A stretch of 64,000 nt of DNA, taken from Flectonema sp. DT1601 (Eukaryota; Euglenozoa; Diplonemea; Diplonemida; Diplonemidae). Below are positions 54,739 through 63,970 of this stretch, one piece after another (position 1 is the stretch's first letter; each line of letters starts with the position of its first letter). A program made the position numbers and the translations under genes. The stretch lies in assembly GCA_964019425.1 (NCBI GenBank), contig OZ025834.1, forward strand, positions 62,001 through 126,000, read 5' to 3'. The notes beneath the pieces were generated by a model. It was not told the origin of the DNA. It did no database searches and saw only the letters and a program-made list of their open reading frames with translations.

Positions 54739-55478
54739 CTCTGTTCTTGCTGTAGAGGTCCTAGGTCAGCATACAAAAAGGTACTGACACACATGATTAA
54801 ATGATGCATCATGTGCATGGGACCCGATACAAATGATATTTGAAATCCGAGAACTGTTGTCTGATTCTGTTGGTTTTATTATTTAGTTTTTTTTTTTTTT
54901 TTTTTTTTTTTTTTCATTTTTCAAAATTAACAAATGTTACATCTAATCTCACATACATTCCAAGGTCTTATGTGACCGTGAATTCGGACATGACGTCTTC
55001 TTGATCCCATCGGACGACGGCTTTCCTCCTGTTTTGGTTTGTTGTAGCTCTGTGTTCGATGATAACATAAGTAATGATTAAGTTGAAAATAGTGATTGCG
55101 TACCTGAAGCTTTTCCAGTACGTCATTCCCAAATAATGTAACATTTATGGTCGAAGTAGTGTCGCAGATGGAGACTACTACTCCTCTGCCGTTGCCGGAT
55201 GCTTGCCATCCGTTGAGGATGCCGCAGACGGTGACTTGATTGAGAACTCTGCCTTCGGATTTGAAAATTTCTCCGCTTAGCTTTTCCGTGTTAAGGACTT
55301 GATGGCATGTCAGAGGGATAAGGCTGCTCGATTGCTTCCTGTCACCGCCACCTGCACCTGGAGAACCCTGGTGATGAAAGCCTCCGTCAGTACCAGCACC
55401 TCCACCTACACCACCACCACCTAACCCACTGTCCCTTCCAAACCCTAAGGTTTTAAAGGATTCTTGTTCAAATGACAT
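54408..55478 (-). CDS. RPA2: Replication protein A 32-kDa subunit
   Basis: Three exons are proposed: 55104-55478, 54957-55049 and 54408-54866, about 308 residues. The Gly-rich N-terminus (GLGGGGVGGGAGTDGGFHHQ) precedes the OB fold: PLTCHQVLNTEKLSGEIFKS, VTVCGILNGWQA, then VRIHGHIRPWN spliced directly to NQTTVLGFQIS. The C-terminal 65 residues fit the winged helix (LIKDILHSNGNRIHRDQLEQ), and a poly-Gln tract lies between. RPA2 is the middle subunit of the single-stranded-DNA-binding RPA trimer. The second intron (54867-54956, GTATGT...CAG) is well supported because the OB fold continues across it. The first (55050-55103, GTACGC...CACAG, 54 nt) keeps frame either way and is less certain. Confidence 0.85.
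54699..54736 (-). repeat. Poly-glutamine (CAA)n tract in RPA2
   Basis: An almost uninterrupted CAA/CAG run encodes about a dozen Gln between the OB fold and the winged helix. This is an expandable microsatellite inside a coding region. Confidence 0.9.
54867..54956 (-). other. Second intron of RPA2
   Basis: 90 nt, from GTATGT to CCAACAG, with a long A run in the transcribed strand. Splicing continues the OB-fold beta strand. Confidence 0.8.
55050..55103 (-). other. Possible first intron of RPA2
   Basis: 54 nt from GTACGC to CACAG, length divisible by three with no stop inside, so it could also be coding or retained. The spliced linker length is closer to other RPA2 proteins. Confidence 0.5.
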
Positions 55479-56021
55479 ATTTGTGATAACCTTTTTTAAC
55501 TACAATAATAATATAAAAAAAAGGAAAATGAATTTCTAACTTTATAATAATCACTCAAAACCAACGCATATGATGTAAGCTTTACTATAAAAAATAATAT
55601 ACAGCGATTCACACCTTCCTTTTCAAACAAGCAGATAAAAAACTAATATACCAAAACAACTCCAATAACGCGAGGGATGTACTGAACAACCTCCCGTGTG
55701 TTTTTCCAAAAGTGTAGGGAATAGGGTAAAAAAAAAAAAAAAAAAAAACGGACAACCAAGTATCATGATTGGCAGGTGGGAAACTAATAATTTTTAATTT
55801 ACTTAGAAATAGATTGGATAGTTGTATCTGCATAACATAGTCAAGAAGGATTAATGTTTTTGAGTAATGAATTGTTGTTTTTTTTTTTTTTTGAATATAA
55901 TGTTTGATCACATTGAAGGCAAGCTCAGCGAGTATGAAAATCTTTTTTTTTTTTTGTTTTTTTTCCCCTAACTTGTGTAATAATGCTGTCCCCCTAATGC
56001 CACTGGATCACTGTTCGGAAC
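55479..56021. other. Spacer between the ankyrin and RPA2 genes
   Basis: About 540 nt with an A run at 55729-55748 and T runs near 55877-55892 and 55943-55955. The RPA2 acceptor-like TTGTAG has its AG at 55500-55501. No gene is seen. Confidence 0.6.
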
Positions 56022-56942
56022 TCATGCCCCAGGCTTCTTTGAAAAAGATGCTGCAGAAGCGATTGACAATCGCTTATGATTCCCTCGCTTTTCCATTCTA
56101 AGCGCTAGTTGCTCTGCGAGATTCCCTCTCTTATCTCTGATGCTTGGGTCAGCACCATTTTCTAATAAGAGACTAATAATATCAACAGATGCTCGATGTG
56201 CTGCCACATGGAGAGGTGTTGTTCCTTTCTCGTCTGTCGCATTGATGTCTGCTTGCTTCAGGAGTAGAATCTTCTCAACAGCTTTAATATTATTTGTGTA
56301 AGCAGCAATGTGAAGTGGCGTCACTCCCTTATTGTCGGCTAACGACGTATCAATATCTTGACTCAGAAACCAACTAATTATCTCCTGATTTGCATTCTCT
56401 AAAGCATAAAATAAAGGAGTTCTACCAAGTATGTCTGTCGCCTGTATATCTGTGTCTTCTGTCAAAGCAATCATTTTTACGATATCTAAGTTGCTGTTTG
56501 CAACTGCGTGGTGTAGTGCCAGCCTTCCTTTGGCATCACTTACTTGAGATGCTCGTTTATCGAGTGTTAGTCGCCTGTTAAATTCATCTGTTTTCCCCAT
56601 CTTAACCATGTATAATGTTTCTTCTTCCCACTTTGCATCTTCTTGAAGAGATGTGCTGCTGTACTTTTTTGACAGTTCCCCTTCTTCAGGTTTAGTAGTT
56701 AGCATTTGAGTTATTTTTTTAACTCTGTCAATCTTCTTAAGTAGTTCATCTTCAGCGAATCCGTGATAACCTGAATCCTCCCATCGTCTCATTATCTGTG
56801 AGCTTCTCGACCCTGCAATCCCTTCTGGTTCCAGCGTCTGTTCAATTTGCATTAAAGTTTGTTCCTGTTCTCTAGTCCAGACCCTAAACGTTGATTTCCT
56901 TCTAAGTCGAGGACCTTCTTCTGTTGCTGTGGCTGCTGTCAT
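56022..56942 (-). CDS. Ankyrin-repeat protein
   Basis: A single exon of 306 residues from the ATG at 56942, 25 nt below an AAATAG. The N-terminal ~115 residues are charged and helical. At least five ankyrin repeats follow at about 130-290, clearest in KGVTPLHIAAYTNNIKAVEK, KGTTPLHVAAHRASVDIISL and LLLENGADPSIRDKRGN. Ankyrin repeats mediate protein binding and give no specific function. No kinase, F-box or membrane segment accompanies them. The C-terminus (KRGNHKRLSIASAASFSKK) is basic and Ser-rich. No orthologue can be chosen from so generic a fold. Confidence 0.85.
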   Translation of the reverse strand: MTAATATEEGPRLRRKSTFRVWTREQEQTLMQIEQTLEPEGIAGSRSSQIMRRWEDSGYHGFAEDELLKKIDRVKKITQMLTTKPEEGELSKKYSSTSLQEDAKWEEETLYMVKMGKTDEFNRRLTLDKRASQVSDAKGRLALHHAVANSNLDIVKMIALTEDTDIQATDILGRTPLFYALENANQEIISWFLSQDIDTSLADNKGVTPLHIAAYTNNIKAVEKILLLKQADINATDEKGTTPLHVAAHRASVDIISLLLENGADPSIRDKRGNLAEQLALRMEKRGNHKRLSIASAASFSKKPGA

Positions 56943-57066
56943 ATTGTTATATAAGTTGTGTGGATGGCTATTTAAAAAGGGGAAGAATCAAGTGTAACTA
57001 ACGAAGTATTAAAAGTTTATTATTTTTGGTTTTGAATAAAATATTCATTAAGGTTAATGTCAGTCT

Positions 57067-58170
57067 TTACTTCGAAACCAGAATAGGAGCAGCGCATTTC
57101 ATTTCAGAAATAGCAAAGTGGAAGTTGGTGTCAGAAACAGGAACTCCTCCCTGTCTAGTGTTTATTTTTAATTTTCTAACAGGACCAGCAGCTTGCTCTG
57201 TAGATGACTCCCAGGCTCGTAAGAACGATGATGTCGTAAAAACATAATCACCAATACTTGTAATACACGAAGGACGATAAGAGAGCTGAGCAATGCGACC
57301 AACAAGCAGAGGGGAGTCTCTACGAGCAATGTCATATTGTCGTATCTCGTTGCTTAACCAACTTGATAGGAACAGAAATCTGTCATCACTCGCTACAGTC
57401 ATACTCATGTGAATCGCAGTAGAAGGTCTGACAGTGATTGGTAAATCAATTACTTTTGTTGTTTTTACTTCCTCACCATTTTCTGATAATTTAAAATAAA
57501 AAACCGTCGTTGCTGGACAACAACCAACGTATCCATCAACTCCTGATTCAGATTTTAAAAAACAAACCGTCAATGGCGATATACCTTCTAATCCAAGATC
57601 AGCTGAAACAGGTTTTGAGTTTTTTGTTGTATCCCAAATATGAATGTGAGACCCGTAACGACCTTGGGCTGTGTGGCTTCTTGAAAAAGGTGATGTCCAA
57701 ACAGTTGAATCAGCCCATTGTGTTTGAATTATATATCTGTTGTCTTGTGATTGATGACATACTCCTGGCCATTGGATGTCTTCTGATAAGTTTTGGTTAA
57801 TAGTTTCAGTTTTCGTATCAATAAAAGCAATTCCATTACTACCCGAGACTATGACGTCGTCTTTACCAGGAGGTGAGCTACACCCAAGGGGATTTGTTAC
57901 CCTTCCAAGTTGTTCTTTTTGAATGGTTGTTTTATACTTTAAATCTTCTTTGTTATCATTTTCTTCTATTTCAATTAAATACACCACACCCTTCCTGATA
58001 CCAGGTATCGCTACGGTCATTGTCGATTTGCAATATGTTCCATACATTAGTTCATCTCCACTGCTGTCTGGGATGTCACATCTGTTTATTTCTTGTCCAT
58101 TCTCGTCAATAAGAGCAACGATGCAATTATGACCGTCATCAATAGGAGTACAAGGTACACACAGCCTCAT
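57067..58170 (-). CDS. Divergent SELENBP/methanethiol-oxidase-like propeller
   Basis: A single exon of 367 residues from the ATG at 58170, 14 nt below a CTAATCAG. Similarity to the selenium-binding protein family is seen in GRYGSHIHIWD, LEGISPLTVCFLKSESGVDG followed by YVGC, and DDRFLFLSSWLSNEIRQYDI, in the same order and spacing as human SELENBP1. It is about 100 residues shorter than SELENBP1. The His pair in the family's DELHH motif reads DELMYG here, and the usual C-terminal RYPGGD motif is absent. SELENBP1 oxidises methanethiol using copper. Loss of these motifs suggests this copy is a non-enzymatic propeller or has altered metal binding (inference). It sits between short spacers of 163 and 124 nt. 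Confidence 0.7.
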   Translation of the reverse strand: MRLCVPCTPIDDGHNCIVALIDENGQEINRCDIPDSSGDELMYGTYCKSTMTVAIPGIRKGVVYLIEIEENDNKEDLKYKTTIQKEQLGRVTNPLGCSSPPGKDDVIVSGSNGIAFIDTKTETINQNLSEDIQWPGVCHQSQDNRYIIQTQWADSTVWTSPFSRSHTAQGRYGSHIHIWDTTKNSKPVSADLGLEGISPLTVCFLKSESGVDGYVGCCPATTVFYFKLSENGEEVKTTKVIDLPITVRPSTAIHMSMTVASDDRFLFLSSWLSNEIRQYDIARRDSPLLVGRIAQLSYRPSCITSIGDYVFTTSSFLRAWESSTEQAAGPVRKLKINTRQGGVPVSDTNFHFAISEMKCAAPILVSK

Positions 58171-58333
58171 TATATGATGTCAACCTGATTAGTAAAAATA
58201 AATACAATCTAAAAACCATATCTTCAAAGCGCCTGATGAAGAAGCACCTTACGAAGTCAGCCTACCGCTGACAATATAAATAATCGGTACAGTATGACAT
58301 TATAAAGAAATATCTAATCAAATTTTAATTTAA

Positions 58334-60141
58334 TTAGAATCCTAATATGTCCATTCCTAGCCTGTGCTGTGGAGCCTGTTTTGTGAATTTATTTATTTAT
58401 CAAACAAAAAAAATAAAATTAAAAAAAAAAAATGACATACGAGGGTCGGATTTTCCATAAACTTGTGAAAGTCAGGATTTTCATAAGGACTTCCATGAAA
58501 CTTATCTTCAAATATAGATCCGCGCAAAGTGGTATATTTCGAAGGCTGATCAATCCCAAGTCTGACACGCCAATTAGCTGGATGAGTAAACTGACTTCTA
58601 GACATGTATATATCAAGGAACTCATGATCTTTACTTGGCCAGTCTGGTTCAGTTGATGGTACGGAATTAGTATAACGAGGATCTTCCCACATCCGTTGTC
58701 TTTGATAGTATGGAAAGTGTTCATAGTTCTCTTCCCAGTTATGAGGAAGCTCAAGCTCATCAACATGATAAGGCCAAACTCCAGTCTTTTCAGCAACCTT
58801 TTCTCTCCAAGGAATCTTTGGTACATAGTAGACAGGTCTTTTCCATCCCCAACCGTTAAATTGAGAAGTTCCCATAACATGTGATTGGTATTCTAAGTGT
58901 TCTGGTCCAGGAGGGAGTGTTCCCCATATGTAATCAGGTTGATTGTTTTCTTCTTCCATCTCTTCAACAGCAACTTGAGCAGCTTGGTCTTGTCCAGCCT
59001 TTTCCAAACGAGCAGTGTACTCGGCTACTTCCTTTTTTTCCATTTTTTCTTTAAAACGACGTTCACGCTCACGTGGTGAGAGACGTTTTTTCTTCTTTTT
59101 AGGTTTTGATTTTGGTTTTGTGGCAACCAATGCGTCTTCGTTAGAAATTACATCAGACTCACGACTAATGTCAACAACTGGAGTGGTTGCTTCTATGACT
59201 GGAACTGAATCTATACTCGAAGATAGTAATGTTGTGTCTTCTTTAGTGACTTGATTTGATATTATTCTTTGGATCCGTTTTGTTTCGTGTTTCTCAAAAG
59301 CATCCCACTCAGCACGAGACTCTTCAACGAGTCCCTCCATGATATCGGACCTTAGCTTAGCAAGTCTATCTAAATAACTGTGAAATAAATGTTTTCCTCG
59401 CAGTCTGAGATAGTTGTATTCAGGTCCTAACTTTGTTTCATTCTCAAGTTCTATTTCACTTAATCGTGATTGCATCTTGTCGAGTTGAATCTTATTTTCT
59501 AAAATATCTTTTAATCGAGTAGTGTCATAAGGATTATCACTTTTTTCCCAAGGTTTCTTTGTCTTAGATAGGGATGACGATAATACAAAAGCGAGACTCT
59601 CAGCATCTAATTCATCTTTGCTGTTAAAATGTTCAGGGGTTTTCCCCCAGAGTCGGACTCTGTCCTCTGAGTCAAGCTGGTCAAGAGGAATCCCACGTTT
59701 CAATTCACTGTCGAGTAGGGTCTGTCCATCATTTGTTGTTTTTTGAGTTATTTCATACATCGATAGCTTCTTACCATCAACTTCTTGTTGCTTTGCATAC
59801 CGAGACGTCATTTTCAGTTCCTTTGAAGCATCAGATTTTCTCTTCTTCTTCACTAACGCTTCTTGCAAGTCCTCATGTCTCACGATTCGATCTAAATTAG
59901 TAGCATCTAATCCATCGTCTTTTAATTGTTTAATATCAAGCCATTTTACTGGATGGTCGTCGTCTATTCTTGTAACGGATGCTCTGCCTGTCTTTTTAAC
60001 TTTCTTCGGGGGGTACATGTTGCTCTTTAGTTGTCTCGAGAGCATTTCTCTGATGTGATGCGGAAGTTCTCCGCTTTCAGTTTTCATTCTAATCTGTCTC
60101 GAGGTAGCTCTTCGGAGTTGGGAGAAACATATTAAAGACAT
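58334..60141 (-). CDS. Lysine-rich protein of unknown function, possibly mitochondrial
   Basis: Two exons, 58441-60141 and 58334-58375, join across a 65-nt GTATGT...AACAG intron in phase 0, about 580 residues ending APQHRLGMDILGF. The N-terminus (MSLICFSQLRRATSRQIRMK) has the Arg/Ser/hydrophobic look of a mitochondrial presequence. Two basic clusters (KKKRKS at about 99; KPKSKPKKKKKR near 350) and coiled-coil segments follow. The C-terminal third is Trp/Tyr/Pro-rich (FNGWGWKRPVYYVPKIPW). This resembles the style of mitochondrial ribosomal or respiratory accessory proteins, but I recognise no family. Its ATG lies only 88 nt below the stop of the carrier gene, the tightest spacing in the window. 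Confidence 0.65.
58376..58440 (-). other. Intron in the lysine-rich protein gene
   Basis: 65 nt, GTATGT followed by T-rich sequence and CAAAACAG. It leaves a last exon of 13 codons plus stop. Confidence 0.7.
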
Positions 60142-60229
60142 TTGATACCTGTGGTAGGGTTGTTAAGAAAATAATAATTATTAGTTTTTTTTTGTTTTTT
60201 TTCAATATTTCTTATATTTTATTCTCACC
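60142..60229 (-). other. 88-nt spacer that itself looks like an intron
   Basis: Right after the carrier stop (TAA, G) comes GTGAGA at 60228. The spacer continues A-rich, has a CTAAT branch-like site and a TTTTCTTAACAACCCTACCACAG ending at 60149, 7 nt before the next ATG. It could be a cis intron in a dicistronic RNA, or the acceptor part could serve a spliced leader. Confidence 0.45.
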
Positions 60230-61138
60230 TTAACAGTCGAGAGAACTTTTTACGTAATCTGTTCCAAAAACCATACAAACAGTAGCCCAACATGAGAGCA
60301 TCATCCGAGAACCTATGCCTCTGGTGAAACCAGTTACACCTGATGTTTGATAGATGAAGGCAGCTGTTTGATATGCAGATAAAGATTGTGCAGATGATGC
60401 CTTACTTTGCATAGTAACGGCAACAACATCAAGAGGGTGATTCCAACACGATACGATCCCCGCAGTTAGAGAACACATTGCACGATGATTAATTGAAACT
60501 GTGCAGTCAGTGGTTTTATTACGTAGCTGAGATAGATGACACAATTTGTTCTCTAAAGCTCTGGCTACACCAAAACGAGTTCCCCAATTACTCATTTGCC
60601 TCATCAACAACGGAGAAATTCCTCTAAAAAGTGATTGCACGCCATCTTTTTTCAAAGTTGATATAAAATAGGAAATCGGTGCAGTTCCGCCTTTATCACG
60701 AGTCATCTCAGCGGTTTTCATTCTGACAAGAGGAGTCATTATTAGCCCCTGGGCAAGACCAGCAACGATTCCAGATAGAACATGAGATGAGATATATGAT
60801 TTATAAGGAGTCGTAATCTTGTCGAAGTGAGGCCTTATCGATGAATAACATTTATGATTTGCGTATATTAAAACACCTCCAGTCAAAGATTCTAAACACA
60901 CCCAAGGATAAAGACCAGAGTATATAGATCGGAATCCCCTTTCTTTTATTGTTTCTTGAATGGCTCGATTGATTCGAAGAGTCTTTCCTCGAGTGTGTTC
61001 GCTCGCGATTCGTGTTTTAATAAGTTCTAATGGAGTTCCTAAAGTGCATCCCATGAAGATTTCACATCCGACTCCAATTCCAAAGTCTCTCCAAGTTGGT
61101 TCTCGTACCCCAACATTAACGTGAATATGTTGAGACAT
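60230..61138 (-). CDS. Mitochondrial carrier family protein (SLC25)
   Basis: A single exon of 302 residues from the ATG at 61138. Three carrier repeats carry TPLELIKTRI (first), TPLVRMKTAEM (second, variant) and HPLDVVAVTMQ (third). Six membrane-spanning helices are expected, with Gly-rich positions such as SGIVAGLAQGLIMTPL and CSLTAGIVSCWNHPLDV. Helix-linking motifs are SIYSGLYPWVCLESL and SLFRGISPLLMRQMSNWGTR. The last resembles di/tricarboxylate or oxaloacetate-type carriers (the RQMSNWGTR segment is like the R-Q-x-x-N-x-x-x-R of citrate and dicarboxylate carriers), so an organic-acid substrate is a reasonable but unproven guess. Inner mitochondrial membrane. The acceptor-like TAG just before the start lacks a good pyrimidine tract. 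Confidence 0.88.
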   Translation of the reverse strand: MSQHIHVNVGVREPTWRDFGIGVGCEIFMGCTLGTPLELIKTRIASEHTRGKTLRINRAIQETIKERGFRSIYSGLYPWVCLESLTGGVLIYANHKCYSSIRPHFDKITTPYKSYISSHVLSGIVAGLAQGLIMTPLVRMKTAEMTRDKGGTAPISYFISTLKKDGVQSLFRGISPLLMRQMSNWGTRFGVARALENKLCHLSQLRNKTTDCTVSINHRAMCSLTAGIVSCWNHPLDVVAVTMQSKASSAQSLSAYQTAAFIYQTSGVTGFTRGIGSRMMLSCWATVCMVFGTDYVKSSLDC

Positions 61139-61215
61139 ATGCTCTATTCGTACATGTGATTGTCTCTCTCAAAATTTGAAAAAATCTTATGCGAATTAGA
61201 GCTGTATAATAAATA

Positions 61216-61246
<31 letters not shown>

Positions 61247-62239
61247 GAAAATTGGGTATCCCAAACTCAATACGACAACCTGAACATAATAATTGGTGGA
61301 AAGTTTTTTTTTTTTTTTTTTTTTTTTTTTTGTAATTTGAAAAATTTGTCATAAGAGAGAAAGAAGGAAAAAAAAAAAACAGCTGTGGTGTCAACTTATT
61401 TAGAAAGCAGATTTACTCTCAAAAACGTTCATGAGGTAATCGGTACCGCTGTTTAAAAGTGACTAAACGTGTCCGCTTATGTTTTTCTTTTGCAAGTTTC
61501 AAGCCTGCAAGAGAAAAGTGAGCAAAAACACAGATTCAATTGCTGCTATTCTTGTCATCAGAACCTTTCCGTGACTTTTTAGTTTTTTTCATTTTAATTT
61601 TTGAATCCCACCAAGAATATTCTCAGGATGAAAAAGGAATATAAGCGGTAAGACTTGAATCTCTCTCTTCAGACATTCAAAGTGTAGTTATACATATTCT
61701 CTGAACAAGAGAAAGCAACATGTTTGCTTTCTCTTGTTTTTGTTTTCCTCGAATTCTATAAAAAAGCAATAGTATCTGAGTATTCTGTCGGCGTATTCTT
61801 TTTTGTTCTTTTTTTTTTTTCCCCACCTCTGACCGTTGTTCCTCCGTAACTTTTCAGAAAAACGAGGACAAATAGATACAAGTGGTTAAGGCTCGCTATT
61901 CGTGAGGTTCAGAGATCACTACGAAAAACAAGAATATCCATCTGCTGATTGGGAAAGGACGCTGATAATTGACAATTCACTTTTTTTCCTTTTTTAAAAG
62001 TTGCAGTAGAAAAGTAATAATCGGACAAATAACTTTTTTTTTTTTTGAAGTTGGAGAACTGTTTTTTATCGCTGCTTAGTCACAAATTATTATGATATAA
62101 ACAGGAAACCATTCACAACGTTCACATGGATAGGTACCAATCTGTAGATAGTTGAAGATAAAGAAGAGAGCATACACCAACCGGTGTAGTGTGAAGGTAG
62201 TAATCGTAGAGTAAGAATACATAAAAGCAATCATTTTAT
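61139..62239. other. Spacer between the AP180-like and carrier genes
   Basis: About 1.1 kb with T runs at 61220-61246 and 61303-61331 and a perfect 15-bp hairpin at 61704-61738. No gene is seen. Confidence 0.6.
61704..61738. repeat. Perfect 15-bp stem, 5-nt loop inverted repeat
   Basis: Two complementary 15-nt arms flank CATGT with no mismatch. On the plus strand the right arm runs into further T residues; on the minus strand it would lie in the 3' part of the AP180-like transcript, about 500 nt below its stop. It may be a terminator-like, processing or small-RNA hairpin. Confidence 0.85.
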
Positions 62240-63970
62240 TTAACTGAACAATTCATCTAAAGTATTTTTCGGAGGTGCAGTAGAAGTTGCTTGCTGCTGC
62301 TGTTGTTGCTGAGGTTGCTGTGAAGGCCAAATCTGTTTTTTGTTATTGTTGTGTATGGGGCAGAATGGGACAGCATAATTATTTTATTTCCATTTTCTTA
62401 CTTTTTTTTACACGGTTTTGATTTGACTGAAAATAATAAAATCACATACATCGTCAACGGTAACTTTTTGCTTTTCAGGAGAGAATAACAGAAGAGAATC
62501 ACCCGTTTGCTGAGGCTGCTGTTGTTGTTGTAGCTGCTGTTGGTATTGCTGCTGTGGTTGCTGTTGGTATTGCTGCTGCTGTTGGTATTGCTGCTGCGGT
62601 TGCTGTTGTTGTTGTAGCTGCTGTTGGTATTGCTGCTGTGGTTGCTGTTGATAATTTTGAGCCGCTGGTTGAAATTGGAGACTAGCCTGTTGCTGCTGTT
62701 GCTGTTGCTGAACTGGTTGAAATTGAGCAGGCTGCTGAATAATTTGCTGAGGTGGAGGAACAGACACAGAATTCCTCTGCTGCATTCTACTCTGAGAAGG
62801 GGGAGAAGCTGGCAATGGCACTGAAAACAACGACTGCTGTTGTTGCTGCTGACTATGCACAGGTGAAGCAGGTGAAAACAATGACTGCTGTTGTTGCTGC
62901 TGACTATGCACAGGTGAAGCAGGTGAAAACAATGACTGCTGAGACGATGTCGTATCAGTGAACAACTGTTGTTGAACTACACCAGTTTGGCTAAAAGTCT
63001 GTTGCCGAAGATAAGTGCCTGTTGTGTCCTCTTCTTCTTCTAAGTCAGAAGTAATCGTAAGTTTCTCAATTGAGATATCAGCAATAGATTCATCTTCTAC
63101 TTCACCAGACAAGAATGACTCCACAAGTTTAATTGTATCCTCAGGAAGACTCTGTAGAGGTGGTGATGAATCACTCCCTATTGATTGAATGCTGGAGATT
63201 AATTCTGAAAGGTTCTCAAACAATCCTATGTATGTTCTGAAGTTGTTTAACGCACGGCTACGCTGCTCTTGAGAAAACATTTTCGACCTTTCCATAAGAG
63301 AAATAGTCCAATTAGTTAAAAAAGAATACAACACTTTACTGTCTTGTAATATTAGTTTCATCGCCTTACCCCAAAGTGGATCGATTTGCATGGCATTGAC
63401 TCCGCAGTCTTTGAACTCTATTAAGCTGCTAAGCTGTAGTGTCAATGCCTCAGCTATTTTAATCGCCGCATCATTGGATAGTGACTTGACACCTTTCGTA
63501 GATTTTGATGAAAAAACAGACTTCGGAATAGAACGAGAAGTAATCGATCGCTCTTCAAGATACCTCGCATAGCATGAAATAAATGTTGAGTGAGAACCAG
63601 AGTTTTTATCCCAGAGATCCTTGTATCCCGAAACATGAAATAATGATGTCTTTTTAGTGATTTCTTTCTTAACAGGTTCACCTCCTTCCTTCATTAAGAA
63701 ATGTAAAACAACCAACGCCTTTAAGACGACAACCCATTCGTGACTATGAACCCGTCCTTCCATTCCGGAAACAATATCGTGTGCCATGTTTTCATCGAAT
63801 GACGCAGATAGCAGTCTCTTTAAATGTTTTTCATTTGGAGGTTTCAATTTGTGGCTTGTCGTTTTCAAGATGGCTCTTTCTGTTTCATTCCCTTGAATGC
63901 GAGTTGCTGCAAGTCTTGCCTTGTCTTTAAAATAACCCCCAGTTCGCTTAGCTTCACTTGTCTGACTCAT
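62240..63970 (-). CDS. AP180/CALM-like ANTH-domain clathrin adaptor
   Basis: Two exons, 62450-63970 and 62240-62332, join across a 117-nt GTATGT...AACAG intron in phase 0, about 537 residues. The ANTH domain covers about 10-275: TTSHKLKPPNEKHLKRLL, VVVLKALVVLHFLMKEGG and FISCYARYLEERS are diagnostic, and the lysines near PPNEKHLKR fit the PI(4,5)P2 site. The tail is Gln-rich with repeated QSLFSPASPVHS units and ends NTLDELFS, an LF/DLF-type motif as used for clathrin or AP-2 binding. AP180 proteins recruit clathrin at the plasma membrane and sort R-SNAREs. The last 30 residues come from exon 2, so splicing is needed for the terminal motif. An ATCCAG lies 15 nt above the ATG. Confidence 0.92.
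62333..62449 (-). other. Intron in the AP180-like gene
   Basis: 117 nt starting GTATGT and ending AAAACAG. Without splicing the frame ends 12 codons past the donor. Confidence 0.8.
62505..62720 (-). repeat. Gln-rich coding repeats of the AP180-like tail
   Basis: Units combining CAGCAA repeats with a Tyr codon (QQQYQQQ and QLQQQQQPQQQYQQ) occur twice almost identically, showing expansion by duplication. Confidence 0.8.
62831..62945 (-). repeat. 51-bp tandem repeat in the AP180-like gene
   Basis: Two full and one partial copy of a 51-nt unit encode SQQQQQQSLFSPASPVH. The DNA copies are nearly identical, and each adds one SLF motif, a potential clathrin/adaptor contact. Confidence 0.9.
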
